DNA from: Pandoraea anapnoica
Lineage (GTDB): Bacteria; Pseudomonadota; Gammaproteobacteria; Burkholderiales; Burkholderiaceae
Length of the DNA: 64,000 bases
Direction: 5' to 3'
NCBI RefSeq assembly: GCF_902459765.1
Contig: NZ_CABPSP010000003.1
Span: 496,001-560,000, forward strand
Part shown: one piece after another, positions 36,359 through 45,088 of the stretch
Layout: each line of letters opens with the position of its first letter
Position numbering within the stretch: the first letter of the stretch is position 1
The notes under the pieces: model-generated
The model's input: the letters and a program-made list of their open reading frames with translations, nothing else
The model's database searches: none
Told to the model about the DNA's origin: nothing
Position numbers and translations under genes: made by a program

Positions 36359-36827
36359 GGCATTTGTGGGACGGGTATCGCCTTGATCGGTGGGCATTGG
36401 AAGGTGTTGGCCTGCCTCAGGCAGATCTACGAACGAAACGAACCGGTCGATTCGAAAAACTCAACGATGTGTCGGGTGGTGCACCGGATGAACAGTCCTT
36501 TCGTCGCAAGCGGCGCTTTGGAATTCGTTAAAAGATTATTTGTTTCCGACACTTAACGTGCGTCATTTCTGTGCATCGGAGGCGCAGACGACTGCGTAGG
36601 ATTACTTAGTCAATTCAGGTAATTGCGTAATTGATTTCCGCAATTCGAGATCGGTAAGGAGTATTTTAATAACGGAGTGGAATGTTGCGATGAATATAGT
36701 TTTATAAGGGATTAAACGCAGTTAAATACCGTAAAGATTCGTCGATTGAGCGGAAAGTTGCGCGCGATTTGCATGCAAAAACGGATCCAAAATATGTGAA
36801 CGTTTCGCATGCATTGTTGCGGCGCAA

Positions 36828-36853
36828 TAAAAAACCCGGCCGAAGCCGGGTTT
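36828..36853 (-). terminator. Intrinsic terminator of csp
   Basis: AACCCGGC, a CGAA loop and GCCGGGTT form the stem. The minus strand continues into TTTTTTATT. Confidence 0.88.
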
Positions 36854-36875
36854 CTAATGCTGCGAACTGCCTGGC

Positions 36876-37082
36876 TTAGTTCGGAGCCGTGATGTTCGAA
36901 GCCTGCTTGCCCTTCGGGCCTTGGACGACCTCGAACTGTACCTTCTGACCTTCCTTCAGGGTCTTGAATCCATTCATCTGGATCGCCGAGAAGTGAGCGA
37001 ACAGATCTTCGCCACCTTCATCCGGCGTGATGAAACCAAAACCCTTGGCATCGTTAAACCATTTGACCGTACCGGTTGCCAT
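36876..37082 (-). CDS. cspA: Cold-shock domain protein (CspA family)
   Basis: A 68-residue RNA/DNA chaperone consisting of one cold-shock domain. RNP motifs KGFGFITP (13-20) and DLFAHFSAI (26-34) are intact, and it begins [17 protein letters not shown]. The start was set at the family ATG although the frame is open upstream. A promoter with a perfect TTGACA at about 37252 predicts a leader of nearly 140 nt, typical of cold-shock mRNAs. Confidence 0.95.
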   Translation of the reverse strand: MATGTVKWFNDAKGFGFITPDEGGEDLFAHFSAIQMNGFKTLKEGQKVQFEVVQGPKGKQASNITAPN

Positions 37083-37227
37083 ACAAACTTCCCCTAAACA
37101 ATTACGACTACTACATATCACCGCAACAACGAGCACATCTGAAAAACCCGCCGGCTGGCGGCGGCTTCTTAGGCTCACCCAGGCATCTTTTCTTTTAAAC
37201 CACTTATAGAGGAAAAGCGCCAGTTCG

Positions 37228-37257
37228 ATTGTTTTCGCTAACTACCAACAGTGTCAA
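37228..37257 (-). promoter_or_regulatory. Candidate csp promoter
   Basis: On the minus strand, TTGACA (37257-37252) is followed after 18 nt by AACAAT (37233-37228). Predicted transcription start is near 37221, about 139 nt upstream of the start codon. Confidence 0.55.
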
Positions 37258-37296
37258 GCCCTTTTTGAACGATAGAAGTTACGTTCGATCAGGTTT

Positions 37297-37323
37297 TACC
37301 CTTATATCTTGGAGGGTATAAGG
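37297..37323. promoter_or_regulatory. Overlapping inverted repeats upstream of clpS
   Basis: TACCCT/AGGGTA (37297-37302, 37313-37318) and CCTTATA/TATAAGG (37300-37306, 37317-37323) are nested, shifted dyads. They could be an operator or alternative RNA hairpins. Confidence 0.4.
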
Positions 37324-37522
37324 CGTGCGGAGACACGCCCTTGAAATTTGGGTTAAGCTGACTCATATGGGTGTGGCACCCCCGGTGGTCGGGGCTGCAG
37401 CGCCTTGCTGGACAACGCACGCGCTGATCGACGAGTGTTGGCATGCCGGTGGACGACCGGACGGCAGGCGGCATTGGGGCTCCGATGGCTTCCTGCACCC
37501 GAGAGTTGTTTAGAATCCACGT

Positions 37523-37837
37523 ATGGCAACCTTACCGACAACGCATGACGACACCGTACAGGAGCGGCAAGAGCAACAGCTCAAGCCGCCGTCCATGTAC
37601 AAGGTGGTACTGTTGAACGACGATTTCACCCCGATGGAGTTCGTGGTGATGGTCATTCAGGAATATTTTAATAAGGACCGGGAATCTGCCACGCAGATCA
37701 TGCTCAAGGTTCACCGCGAGGGCAGGGGAGTTTGTGGGGTCTTTACGCGCGACGTCGCGGCGACCAAAGTTGAGCAAGTTGTTAGCCATGCAAGGCAGTC
37801 CGGGCACCCGCTGCAGTGCGTGATGGAGGAAGCATGA
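37523..37837 (+). CDS. clpS: ATP-dependent Clp protease adaptor ClpS
   Basis: Recognises N-degron proteins and hands them to ClpAP. The 104-residue protein has a flexible N-terminal tail, then the binding-pocket segment [17 protein letters not shown] and [16 protein letters not shown]. Its stop overlaps the clpA start by 4 nt (ATGA), so the pair is translationally coupled. Confidence 0.96.
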   Translation: MATLPTTHDDTVQERQEQQLKPPSMYKVVLLNDDFTPMEFVVMVIQEYFNKDRESATQIMLKVHREGRGVCGVFTRDVAATKVEQVVSHARQSGHPLQCVMEEA

Positions 37838-40131
37838 TTGCCCAGGAATTGGAAGTCAGCCTGCACATGGCGTTTATGGAAGCGCGCCAGGCACGACACG
37901 AATTCATCACGGTCGAGCACCTGTTGCTCGCCCTGTTGGATAACCCGACTGCAGCCGAAGTTTTGCGCGCCTGCGCGGCCAATCTCGACGATTTGCGACA
38001 GAACCTGCGCAACTTCATCGCAGATAACACGCCGACGGTGCCGGGCAGCGACGAGGTCGACACACAGCCCACGCTCGGTTTTCAGCGCGTGATTCAACGC
38101 GCCATCATGCACGTTCAGTCCACTTCCAACGGCAAGAAGGAAGTCACGGGCGCGAATGTGCTGGTCGCCATTTTCGGTGAGAAGGACTCCCACGCGGTCT
38201 ACTACCTGCAACAGCAGGGGGTGACGCGTCTGGACGTCGTCAACTTTATCTCTCACGGCATTACCAAGACCGGCGCGTCCGGCGAGTCGGCCAAGGCTGG
38301 CGAAGGCAGTGCCGAAGGGGAAGAGGGCGCCAACGCCAAGGAAAGCCCGCTCGCTCAGTACACCCAGAACCTGAACCAGATGGCGCGCGACGGCAAGATC
38401 GATCCGCTCATCGGCCGGGAATCGGAAGTCGAGCGCGTGGTGCAGGTGCTGTGCCGCCGTCGCAAGAACAATCCGCTGCTCGTGGGTGAAGCCGGTGTGG
38501 GCAAGACGGCGATTGCCGAAGGCCTCGCCTGGCGCGTCACGCGTGGCGAAGTGCCCGAGATTCTGCAGGACGCCACCGTCTACTCGCTGGACATGGGCGC
38601 GCTGCTCGCCGGGACCAAGTATCGCGGCGACTTCGAGCAACGTCTGAAGGCGGTGCTCAAGGAACTCAAGGAGCGCAACAACGCGATCCTGTTCATCGAC
38701 GAAATTCACACGCTGATCGGCGCAGGTGCTGCGTCGGGCGGCACGCTCGACGCTTCGAACCTGCTCAAGCCGGCGCTCTCTTCGGGCCAACTGAAGTGCA
38801 TTGGTGCGACGACCTTTACCGAGTATCGCGGCATCTTCGAAAAGGACGCTGCGCTGTCGCGTCGTTTCCAGAAGATCGACGTGAACGAGCCGACCGTCGA
38901 GCAGACGGTGCAGATTCTGCGCGGCCTGAAGTCGCGTTTCGAAGAGCACCACGGCGTGAAGTATTCGTCGAGCGCACTGTCGGCTGCGGCTGAATTGTCG
39001 GCCAAGTTCATTACCGACCGTCACTTGCCGGACAAGGCCATCGACGTGATCGACGAAGCAGGCGCTGCGCAGCGGATCCTACCGAAGTCGAAGCAGAAGA
39101 AGACCATCGGCAAGGGTGAGATCGAGGAAATCGTCTCGAAGATTGCGCGCATTCCGGCCCAAAGCGTGTCGGCAGACGACCGCGGCAAGCTCCAGACGCT
39201 CGATCGCGATCTGAAGAGCGTGGTGTTCGGGCAAGACCCGGCGATCGATGCGCTGTCCGCTGCGATCAAGATGTCGCGCGCCGGGCTGGGCAAGACGGAC
39301 AAGCCGATCGGCGCGTTTCTGTTCTCGGGCCCGACAGGTGTCGGCAAGACCGAAGTTGCCAAGCAACTCGCGTTCACGCTGGGCATCGAGCTGATCCGCT
39401 TCGACATGTCGGAGTACATGGAACGCCACGCGGTGAGCCGTCTGATTGGCGCGCCGCCGGGATACGTGGGCTTCGATCAAGGTGGTTTGCTGACGGAAGC
39501 CATCACGAAGAAGCCGCATTGCGTGCTGTTGCTCGACGAAATCGAGAAGGCGCATCCGGATATCTTTAACGTGCTGCTTCAGGTCATGGACCACGGCACG
39601 CTGACGGACAACAACGGCCGCAAGGCCGACTTCCGCAACGTCATCATCATCATGACGACGAACGCGGGGGCCGAAACGATCAATCGTGCGAGCATCGGCT
39701 TCACGAACGAGCGTCAGGCCGGTGACGAGATGGCCGACATCAAGCGTATGTTCACGCCGGAGTTCCGCAACCGTCTCGACTCGATCATCAGCTTCAAGCC
39801 GCTCGACGAGCAGATCATCCTGCGCGTTGTCGACAAGTTCCTCATTCAGCTGGAAGATCAGTTGCACGAGAAGAAGGTCGAGGTTGTCTTCACCGATAAG
39901 CTGCGCGCGTATCTGTCGAAGAAGGGCTTTGATCCGCTCATGGGCGCGCGGCCGATGCAGCGTCTGATTCAGGACACGATCCGTCGTGCGCTGGCGGACG
40001 AGCTGCTGTTCGGGCGTCTGACCAGCGGAGGCCGTGTGACCGTCGATCTCGACGAGAACGATCAGGTGCAGCTCTCCTTCCCGGAAGACGGCAACACCAA
40101 GGCTCAGCCGGAAGCTGCCGAAGTCGAGTAA
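37834..40131 (+). CDS. clpA: ATP-dependent Clp protease ATP-binding subunit ClpA
   Basis: The hexameric unfoldase that feeds ClpP. The 765-residue protein has the N-domain that binds ClpS (1-140), a charged linker ([15 protein letters not shown]), and two AAA+ modules. Walker A motifs are GEAGVGKT near 218-225 and GPTGVGKTE near 500, with Walker [10 protein letters not shown] and [12 protein letters not shown]. The C-terminal domain is complete. I set the start at [10 protein letters not shown], which overlaps clpS by 4 nt. Confidence 0.97.
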   Translation: MIAQELEVSLHMAFMEARQARHEFITVEHLLLALLDNPTAAEVLRACAANLDDLRQNLRNFIADNTPTVPGSDEVDTQPTLGFQRVIQRAIMHVQSTSNGKKEVTGANVLVAIFGEKDSHAVYYLQQQGVTRLDVVNFISHGITKTGASGESAKAGEGSAEGEEGANAKESPLAQYTQNLNQMARDGKIDPLIGRESEVERVVQVLCRRRKNNPLLVGEAGVGKTAIAEGLAWRVTRGEVPEILQDATVYSLDMGALLAGTKYRGDFEQRLKAVLKELKERNNAILFIDEIHTLIGAGAASGGTLDASNLLKPALSSGQLKCIGATTFTEYRGIFEKDAALSRRFQKIDVNEPTVEQTVQILRGLKSRFEEHHGVKYSSSALSAAAELSAKFITDRHLPDKAIDVIDEAGAAQRILPKSKQKKTIGKGEIEEIVSKIARIPAQSVSADDRGKLQTLDRDLKSVVFGQDPAIDALSAAIKMSRAGLGKTDKPIGAFLFSGPTGVGKTEVAKQLAFTLGIELIRFDMSEYMERHAVSRLIGAPPGYVGFDQGGLLTEAITKKPHCVLLLDEIEKAHPDIFNVLLQVMDHGTLTDNNGRKADFRNVIIIMTTNAGAETINRASIGFTNERQAGDEMADIKRMFTPEFRNRLDSIISFKPLDEQIILRVVDKFLIQLEDQLHEKKVEVVFTDKLRAYLSKKGFDPLMGARPMQRLIQDTIRRALADELLFGRLTSGGRVTVDLDENDQVQLSFPEDGNTKAQPEAAEVE

Positions 40132-40155
40132 TCGACTCGACGCTGTCGCAAAGAA

Positions 40156-40181
40156 AAAGCGCCGCGAAATGCGGCGCTTTT
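40156..40181. terminator. Bidirectional terminator clpA/dut
   Basis: AAAGCGCCGC, a GAAAT loop and GCGGCGCTTT form a 10-bp perfect stem with A- and T-rich flanks. It serves both converging genes. Confidence 0.92.
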
Positions 40182-40227
40182 CTTTTGTCCGTCCACTGCA
40201 TGATGTGCGGGCGAGCTACAGCCGTCC

Positions 40228-40674
40228 TTACTGCTTGCCGGTACTGCCGAAGCCGCCAGCGCCGCGATCGCTTTCCGGGAATTCGTCGACGATATTGAAC
40301 TCTGCTTGCACGACCGGCACGATCACAAGTTGTGCCAGGCGCTCGAACGGGTTCAGCACAAACGGCTCATTGCCGCGATTCCAAGTCGAGACCATCAACT
40401 GCCCCTGGTAGTCCGAGTCGATCAGGCCGACCAGATTGCCTAGCACGATGCCGTGCTTATGGCCGAGACCGGAGCGCGGCAGAATCAGGGCGGCGTAGCC
40501 CGGATCGGCCAGATGGACGGCCAGACCCGTCGGCACGAGCACGGTCTGCCCCGGGGCGATGGTCATGGGTGCGTCGAGGCACGCACGCAAATCGAGGCCG
40601 GCGCTGCCCGGCGTGGCATAGGCGGGCAACTGCGTGCGCAGGCGTTCGTCGAGGATCTTGACGTCGAGTTTCAT
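40228..40674 (-). CDS. dut: Deoxyuridine 5'-triphosphate nucleotidohydrolase
   Basis: Hydrolyses dUTP to dUMP, keeping uracil out of DNA and supplying dTMP synthesis. The 148-residue trimeric dUTPase shows all five motifs, among them [33 protein letters not shown] and the C-terminal [10 protein letters not shown]. It lies 74 nt downstream of the monooxygenase gene and converges on clpA. Confidence 0.97.
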   Translation of the reverse strand: MKLDVKILDERLRTQLPAYATPGSAGLDLRACLDAPMTIAPGQTVLVPTGLAVHLADPGYAALILPRSGLGHKHGIVLGNLVGLIDSDYQGQLMVSTWNRGNEPFVLNPFERLAQLVIVPVVQAEFNIVDEFPESDRGAGGFGSTGKQ

Positions 40675-40748
40675 GGCGTATGGCGGTGAATTAGTGCGAG
40701 TGAATCAAAAATTTTTCGGGCGAGAATGGCGCAAATCGTCAGATCCGA

Positions 40749-41780
40749 TCAGTCATCGGCACGCAGCGAAAACGCCTGCGCCAGCAGCTCATGCGAACGC
40801 AGGCGGGCGCGATAGCTGCCAGCAACCGTCAGCACGGTGATCTCGTCGGCTTCGAACTGCTCTTGCAATTCCAGCACGCGCTCGGTCACGCGCTCCGGGG
40901 TGCCGATGATACTACGCGGCTTCTCCCGGGCGATCACGGACAGTTCTCGTTCCCGATATTGCAACTTGGCCTGCGCGCCCTGATCGAGGCTCGGGATGGG
41001 TTCGTTCATGCCGTACGCCATCTGCACGCGACGCAAATCCACGCCCGCTTCCAGCGCCTCGGCTTGCGCATCCGTATCCGCGCAGATGATGAACAGCGCG
41101 ACCGAGCAGTAGGGCTTGTCGAGCTGGCCCGGCGTGAAGCGCTCGCGATAGGCTTGCGTCACGCGATGGCCGTAATGCGCATTGATGAAGTGCGCGAAGC
41201 AGTAGCGCAGGCCGAGTTGTGCGGCGAGCAATCCGCCGAACTCGCTGGACCCGAGTACCCACAATTCGGGGCGCGTTTGCACGGCCGGTTGCAGGAGCAC
41301 GCCACGGTACGGGTGATCGTCGGCCAGCGTGTCGCCGAAGAGTCCCGCCAGTTCGGCGACTTGTTGCGGGAAGTGCTCGCCTGCGTCGTACGGCCCCTTG
41401 GCGACGGCACGTGCAGTGCGCATGTCGCCACCCGGCGCGCGTCCCACCCCGAGGTCGATGCGATTCGGAAACAGCGCTTCGAGCATCAGAAATTGCTCGG
41501 CCAGCTTAAATGGGCTGTAGTAGGGCAGCATCACGCCACCCGAGCCCACGCGCAGTCGCTTCGTCACGCTCGCCAGCCGGGCGATCATGACTTCCGGCGC
41601 GGGGTTGGCCACGCCGCGCAGTCCGTGGTGCTCAGCGCACCAGTAGCGCGTGTAGCCGAGATCGTCGGCGGCTTGCGCCAGTTCGACGGTGGCGGCGATG
41701 GCGTCGGCGACGCTGTGGCCGTGGATGACCGGTGTCTGATCGAGCACCGACAGTTTGATACGTGCAGCGGGTTGCGTCAT
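40749..41780 (-). CDS. Luciferase-like (LLM class) flavin-dependent oxidoreductase
   Basis: A 343-residue bacterial-luciferase-like monooxygenase with TRYWCAEHHGLRGVANPAPEV, here cited near residues 44-64, GSGGVMLPYYSPFKLAEQF and IDLGVGRAPGGD. The group uses reduced flavin and oxygen; the substrate is unknown. The same frame runs on upstream into the transporter gene's antisense-phase region, but the ATG at 41780 begins the family N-terminus (IKLSVLDQTPV). An MFS gene lies 17 nt upstream and is probably co-transcribed. Confidence 0.9.
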   Translation of the reverse strand: MTQPAARIKLSVLDQTPVIHGHSVADAIAATVELAQAADDLGYTRYWCAEHHGLRGVANPAPEVMIARLASVTKRLRVGSGGVMLPYYSPFKLAEQFLMLEALFPNRIDLGVGRAPGGDMRTARAVAKGPYDAGEHFPQQVAELAGLFGDTLADDHPYRGVLLQPAVQTRPELWVLGSSEFGGLLAAQLGLRYCFAHFINAHYGHRVTQAYRERFTPGQLDKPYCSVALFIICADTDAQAEALEAGVDLRRVQMAYGMNEPIPSLDQGAQAKLQYRERELSVIAREKPRSIIGTPERVTERVLELQEQFEADEITVLTVAGSYRARLRSHELLAQAFSLRADD

Positions 41781-41797
41781 GAGTGGGTCGCTCCCGA

Positions 41798-43018
41798 TCA
41801 GTGACCGCTGCCGGCGGACGAATCCACCGGGGCGGCACCGGGGCCTGCATGCGGCAGGCGCGCAATCATCAGAATGGCGACGATGCCGCCAACGGCACCG
41901 CATAGGAAGATCGAGGCGTAGCCGAAGAAGTTGGCGACGAGACCGGCCATCGGTCCGATCAGGCCGAGCGCGAGATCGAAGAACGCCGAGTACGCGGCCA
42001 GCGCCGCACCACGATTCTGCGGCGGTACCGAACGCAATGCCTCCACACCGAGTGCCGGAAACACCAGCGAGAAGCCCATCCCCGTGAGTGCTGCGCCCGC
42101 GAGCGCCATATGCGGATTCACCGCGCCCCACAGCAAGAACTGACCGATGGCGCTGAAGACGAGCGAGCACATGGCGACACGGCGTCCGCCGAAACGATCG
42201 ACTGCGTGCGAGAGCAGAATCCGCATCGCGATGAATGTGCCGCTGTAGAGCGTGAGTGCGAACGCTGCGCCCGACCAGCCGTGGCTCGCGTAGAACAGCG
42301 TAATGAAGGCAGCAATGACGGCATACCCGATGCTGCCGAGCGTCATCGCGAGACCCGGACGCCACACCAGCCCGACCACCTTGAAGAACGACAGACGGGT
42401 CCCACCGACCGGAGCCGCGGCAGGCAGACGCAGCGCAATGGCGAACGCCACGGCTGGCAGGCCGATGTTGACCAGCGAAACTACGGTGAAGCCCGACGCT
42501 TGCAGCAAATACGCGCCAAACGGCGCACCCACGGCGAGCGCGGTGTACATCGACACGCCTTGCCACGAAATCGCCTTGCTCGCATGTGTTGCACCGAGCA
42601 GGCCGATACCCCACGACATGCCGCCCGTGAGCAGCAGGCTTTCGCCGAAGCCGAGCACGACGCGTCCCGCCAGCAGCACACCCAGCGCCAGTGAGGGGTT
42701 CGGCACTATCGAGGCGACGAGGTACAGCACACCGGCTGCCGCGCAGCCGCACAGGCCGGTCAGCACAGCATTGCGCGGGCCGCGCGTGTCGACGGTGCGA
42801 CCGGCGTAAGAGCGCAGCAGGAGCGTGACGACCGACTGGATACCGATCGTCACCCCGACAACGAACGAGCCGAAGCCCAGCGTTTCGTGGACGTACACCG
42901 GCAGCACGGGCAACGGCATGCCGATGGTCATGAAGCCGAAGAACATGATCGCGGCGAGCATGCTCAGTGTCCCGTAGACACTGACGCGTGGCCGCGTGGA
43001 GGTAGGAGGTTGCGTCAT
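41798..43018 (-). CDS. Major facilitator superfamily transporter
   Basis: A 406-residue protein with about 12 hydrophobic segments. The MFS motif A-like loop after helix 2 reads RSYAGRTVDTRGPRN, with a matching DRFGGRR loop in the second half. It resembles YfcJ/YhhS-type drug or metabolite exporters. The substrate is unknown; tight linkage to the flavin monooxygenase hints at a shared small-molecule pathway. Confidence 0.9.
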   Translation of the reverse strand: MTQPPTSTRPRVSVYGTLSMLAAIMFFGFMTIGMPLPVLPVYVHETLGFGSFVVGVTIGIQSVVTLLLRSYAGRTVDTRGPRNAVLTGLCGCAAAGVLYLVASIVPNPSLALGVLLAGRVVLGFGESLLLTGGMSWGIGLLGATHASKAISWQGVSMYTALAVGAPFGAYLLQASGFTVVSLVNIGLPAVAFAIALRLPAAAPVGGTRLSFFKVVGLVWRPGLAMTLGSIGYAVIAAFITLFYASHGWSGAAFALTLYSGTFIAMRILLSHAVDRFGGRRVAMCSLVFSAIGQFLLWGAVNPHMALAGAALTGMGFSLVFPALGVEALRSVPPQNRGAALAAYSAFFDLALGLIGPMAGLVANFFGYASIFLCGAVGGIVAILMIARLPHAGPGAAPVDSSAGSGH

Positions 43019-43203
43019 CTGGTGGTTATCGTCTGCGATGGCCCGAAGGCCCGGGTACTGATGGCGGCAGGTCGTGGGGCGCGAAATGTCGTCGCCGGTT
43101 GCCGCTGGTTGCTGCTGGTTGCCGCCGCGCCTGCCAGTCTGTCAGCGTCGCCGGACAACGACAATGACAGACGGACTGGCTGTAGGGGTATTGGGGACGG
43201 GGG

Positions 43204-44409
43204 TTACTGCGGCGACGGCAGCCGTGCGGCGATTTCGACGATCAGGCTGCGAGCAAGCGCTTGCTTGTCGGCGCGCGGCAGGCGCTTCTGCCCCGCTTCG
43301 TCGAACAGAATGACTTCGTTGTCATCTTGCCCGAACGTGGCCGGGCCGAGATTGCCCACAAGCAATGGCACCTGTTTGCGCTGACGCTTCTGCGCACCGT
43401 GCTTTTCGAGATCGCCCGACTCGGCCGCAAAGCCCACACAAAACGGCGGCTTCGGCAATTGCGCCACCGCGGCGAGAATGTCAGGGTTCTGGACGAATTC
43501 GAGTGTCGGGACGTCGGCATCCCCCGTCTTCTTGATCTTGTCGTGCGCCACGTCGCGCACGCGCCAGTCGGCCACGGCGGCCACCGCAATGAAGATGTCG
43601 TTACGCGAAACGTCGGCCATCACGGCGTCATACATTTGTTGCGCCGTCTGGACGTTGCTGCGCGTTACGCCATAGGGCGTCGCCAGCGAAGTCGGTCCGG
43701 CCACGAGATGCACATCCGCACCCGCCTGCGCGGCGGCGCGCGCGAGGGCGAACCCCATCTTGCCACTGGAGCGATTCGTGAGTCCGCGCACCGGATCGAT
43801 CGGCTCGAAGGTCGGGCCTGCGGTGATGAGTACGCGACGTCCCGCGAGCCGCTTCGGCTGGAAAAAGCCAGCGAGTGCTTCGTACAGGTCTTCCGGTTCG
43901 AGCATGCGCCCATCGCCGATTTCGCCGCAGGCCTGATCGCCGCTGCCCGGGCCGAGAATCGCGATGCCGTCGCCGCGAAGCGTTGCCGCGTTGCGTTGCG
44001 TGGCCGGGTTGGCCCACATCTGACGGTTCATCGCGGGGGCTACCAGCAACGGGCAATCGCGCGCCACACACAACGTGGAGAGCAGATCGTCGGCCATGCC
44101 GTGCGCGAGCTTGGCGAGGAAGTCGGTGGAGGCGGGGGCGATGAGAATGACGTCGGCCTCACGCGAGAGGTCGATGTGCGCCATGTTGTTATCGATGCGG
44201 TTGTCCCATTGACTGGTAAACACCGGGCGGCCCGAGAGCGCCTGCATCGTGAGCGGGGTGATGAATTGCGTGGCGGCTTCGGTCATCACGACCTGCACCG
44301 TGGCACCGGCCTTGATGAGCAGCCGCGTGAGTTCTGCTGACTTGTAGCAGGCGATGCCGCCCGTCAGGCCGAGCACGATGGTCTTGCCAGCCAGTTCACC
44401 ACGTTCCAT
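43204..44409 (-). CDS. coaBC: Bifunctional phosphopantothenoylcysteine decarboxylase / phosphopantothenate-cysteine ligase
   Basis: Carries out the two middle steps of coenzyme A synthesis. The 401-residue protein has the FMN decarboxylase half ([15 protein letters not shown], active His in [20 protein letters not shown], catalytic Cys in [11 protein letters not shown]) and the CTP-dependent ligase half ([25 protein letters not shown], cited in part). The ATG at 44409 is preceded by GGAGGAGG eight bases away, which favours it over the ATG at 44427. Confidence 0.96.
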   Translation of the reverse strand: MERGELAGKTIVLGLTGGIACYKSAELTRLLIKAGATVQVVMTEAATQFITPLTMQALSGRPVFTSQWDNRIDNNMAHIDLSREADVILIAPASTDFLAKLAHGMADDLLSTLCVARDCPLLVAPAMNRQMWANPATQRNAATLRGDGIAILGPGSGDQACGEIGDGRMLEPEDLYEALAGFFQPKRLAGRRVLITAGPTFEPIDPVRGLTNRSSGKMGFALARAAAQAGADVHLVAGPTSLATPYGVTRSNVQTAQQMYDAVMADVSRNDIFIAVAAVADWRVRDVAHDKIKKTGDADVPTLEFVQNPDILAAVAQLPKPPFCVGFAAESGDLEKHGAQKRQRKQVPLLVGNLGPATFGQDDNEVILFDEAGQKRLPRADKQALARSLIVEIAARLPSPQ

Positions 44410-44545
44410 AGGAAATGCCTCCTCCAAAGTGCCGCGCGGCGCCTCCAGGGCGCCGCGACGGTGTTTGCTGCTTACCGATCCGTCACACCGGCTGCACGCC
44501 GTGGACGCATCATGCCGCAGATCGCTGCGGCCCCGTTCTGCTGCG

Positions 44546-45088
44546 CTACTTGCCGCGCCGCACGCGTCGCAACTCGTCGATCACCAGCAGCACCGCGCCC
44601 ACGCAAATGGCCGAGTCGGCCACGTTGAACGCCGGCCAGTGCCAGCCGCCGACGTGAAAGTCCAGAAAGTCGATCACATGGCCGTAGACCACCCGATCGA
44701 TCACGTTGCCCAGCGCGCCACCGAGAATCAGCGACAGCGACAGGCAGAACATCTTCTGACCGTTATGACGCTTGAGCAACACCACGATGACCGTCGCGGC
44801 CACGATGCCGAGCAGCGTGAAGAACCAGCGTTGCCAGCCCCCGGCGGCCGCCAGGAAGTTGAACGCTGCTCCCTTGTTGTACACCAGCACGAGGTTGAAG
44901 AACGAGGTCAGCGGACGGAATTCGCCGTACTGAAACGTCTTCAGAATCGTGAGTTTGGTGACCTGATCGATCAGGATCGCAATGACCGCGATGCCCAGCC
45001 ACGGTGCCAGTCCGAGGGACGCGCCGCTACGGGCATTGCTGCCACCACCACGCTTCGCGCCCGTACGGGCGCCTGCTTTGCTTGCCAT
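44546..45088 (-). CDS. lspA: Lipoprotein signal peptidase (signal peptidase II)
   Basis: An inner-membrane aspartic protease that cleaves prolipoprotein signal peptides. The 180-residue protein has four membrane helices and the catalytic Asp residues in [20 protein letters not shown] and FNVADSAI. It has an unusual basic, Ala/Gly-rich N-terminal extension of about 25 residues before the first helix. Its start codon overlaps the ileS stop (TAATG), a linkage common in bacteria. Confidence 0.95.
   Translation of the reverse strand: MASKAGARTGAKRGGGSNARSGASLGLAPWLGIAVIAILIDQVTKLTILKTFQYGEFRPLTSFFNLVLVYNKGAAFNFLAAAGGWQRWFFTLLGIVAATVIVVLLKRHNGQKMFCLSLSLILGGALGNVIDRVVYGHVIDFLDFHVGGWHWPAFNVADSAICVGAVLLVIDELRRVRRGK

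Larger units (their letters stand above)
36282..36875. other. 594-nt spacer between nagAb and csp, AT-rich in its right half
   Basis: It begins with a strong hairpin (36334-36358). From about 36525 to 36780 the base composition shifts sharply to AT, with an inverted repeat AATTGCG-N11-CGCAATT (36621-36645). The csp terminator is at the right end. No reading frame with a ribosome binding site and plausible codon use was found, so a small RNA or a decayed remnant are the options. Confidence 0.5.
37083..37522. other. 440-nt divergent spacer csp/clpS
   Basis: It carries the long csp leader and promoter on the left and the clpS upstream region on the right. In the middle are overlapping inverted repeats at 37297-37323. 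No gene is supported. Confidence 0.6.

Noticed and set aside
36326-36556. 76-codon frame after nagAb
   Set aside because: It starts in the hairpin region, has no good ribosome binding site and no family features.
41781-42752. Upstream extension of the flavin monooxygenase frame
   Set aside because: This part overlaps the MFS gene in another frame on the same strand; the monooxygenase family N-terminus begins at 41780.
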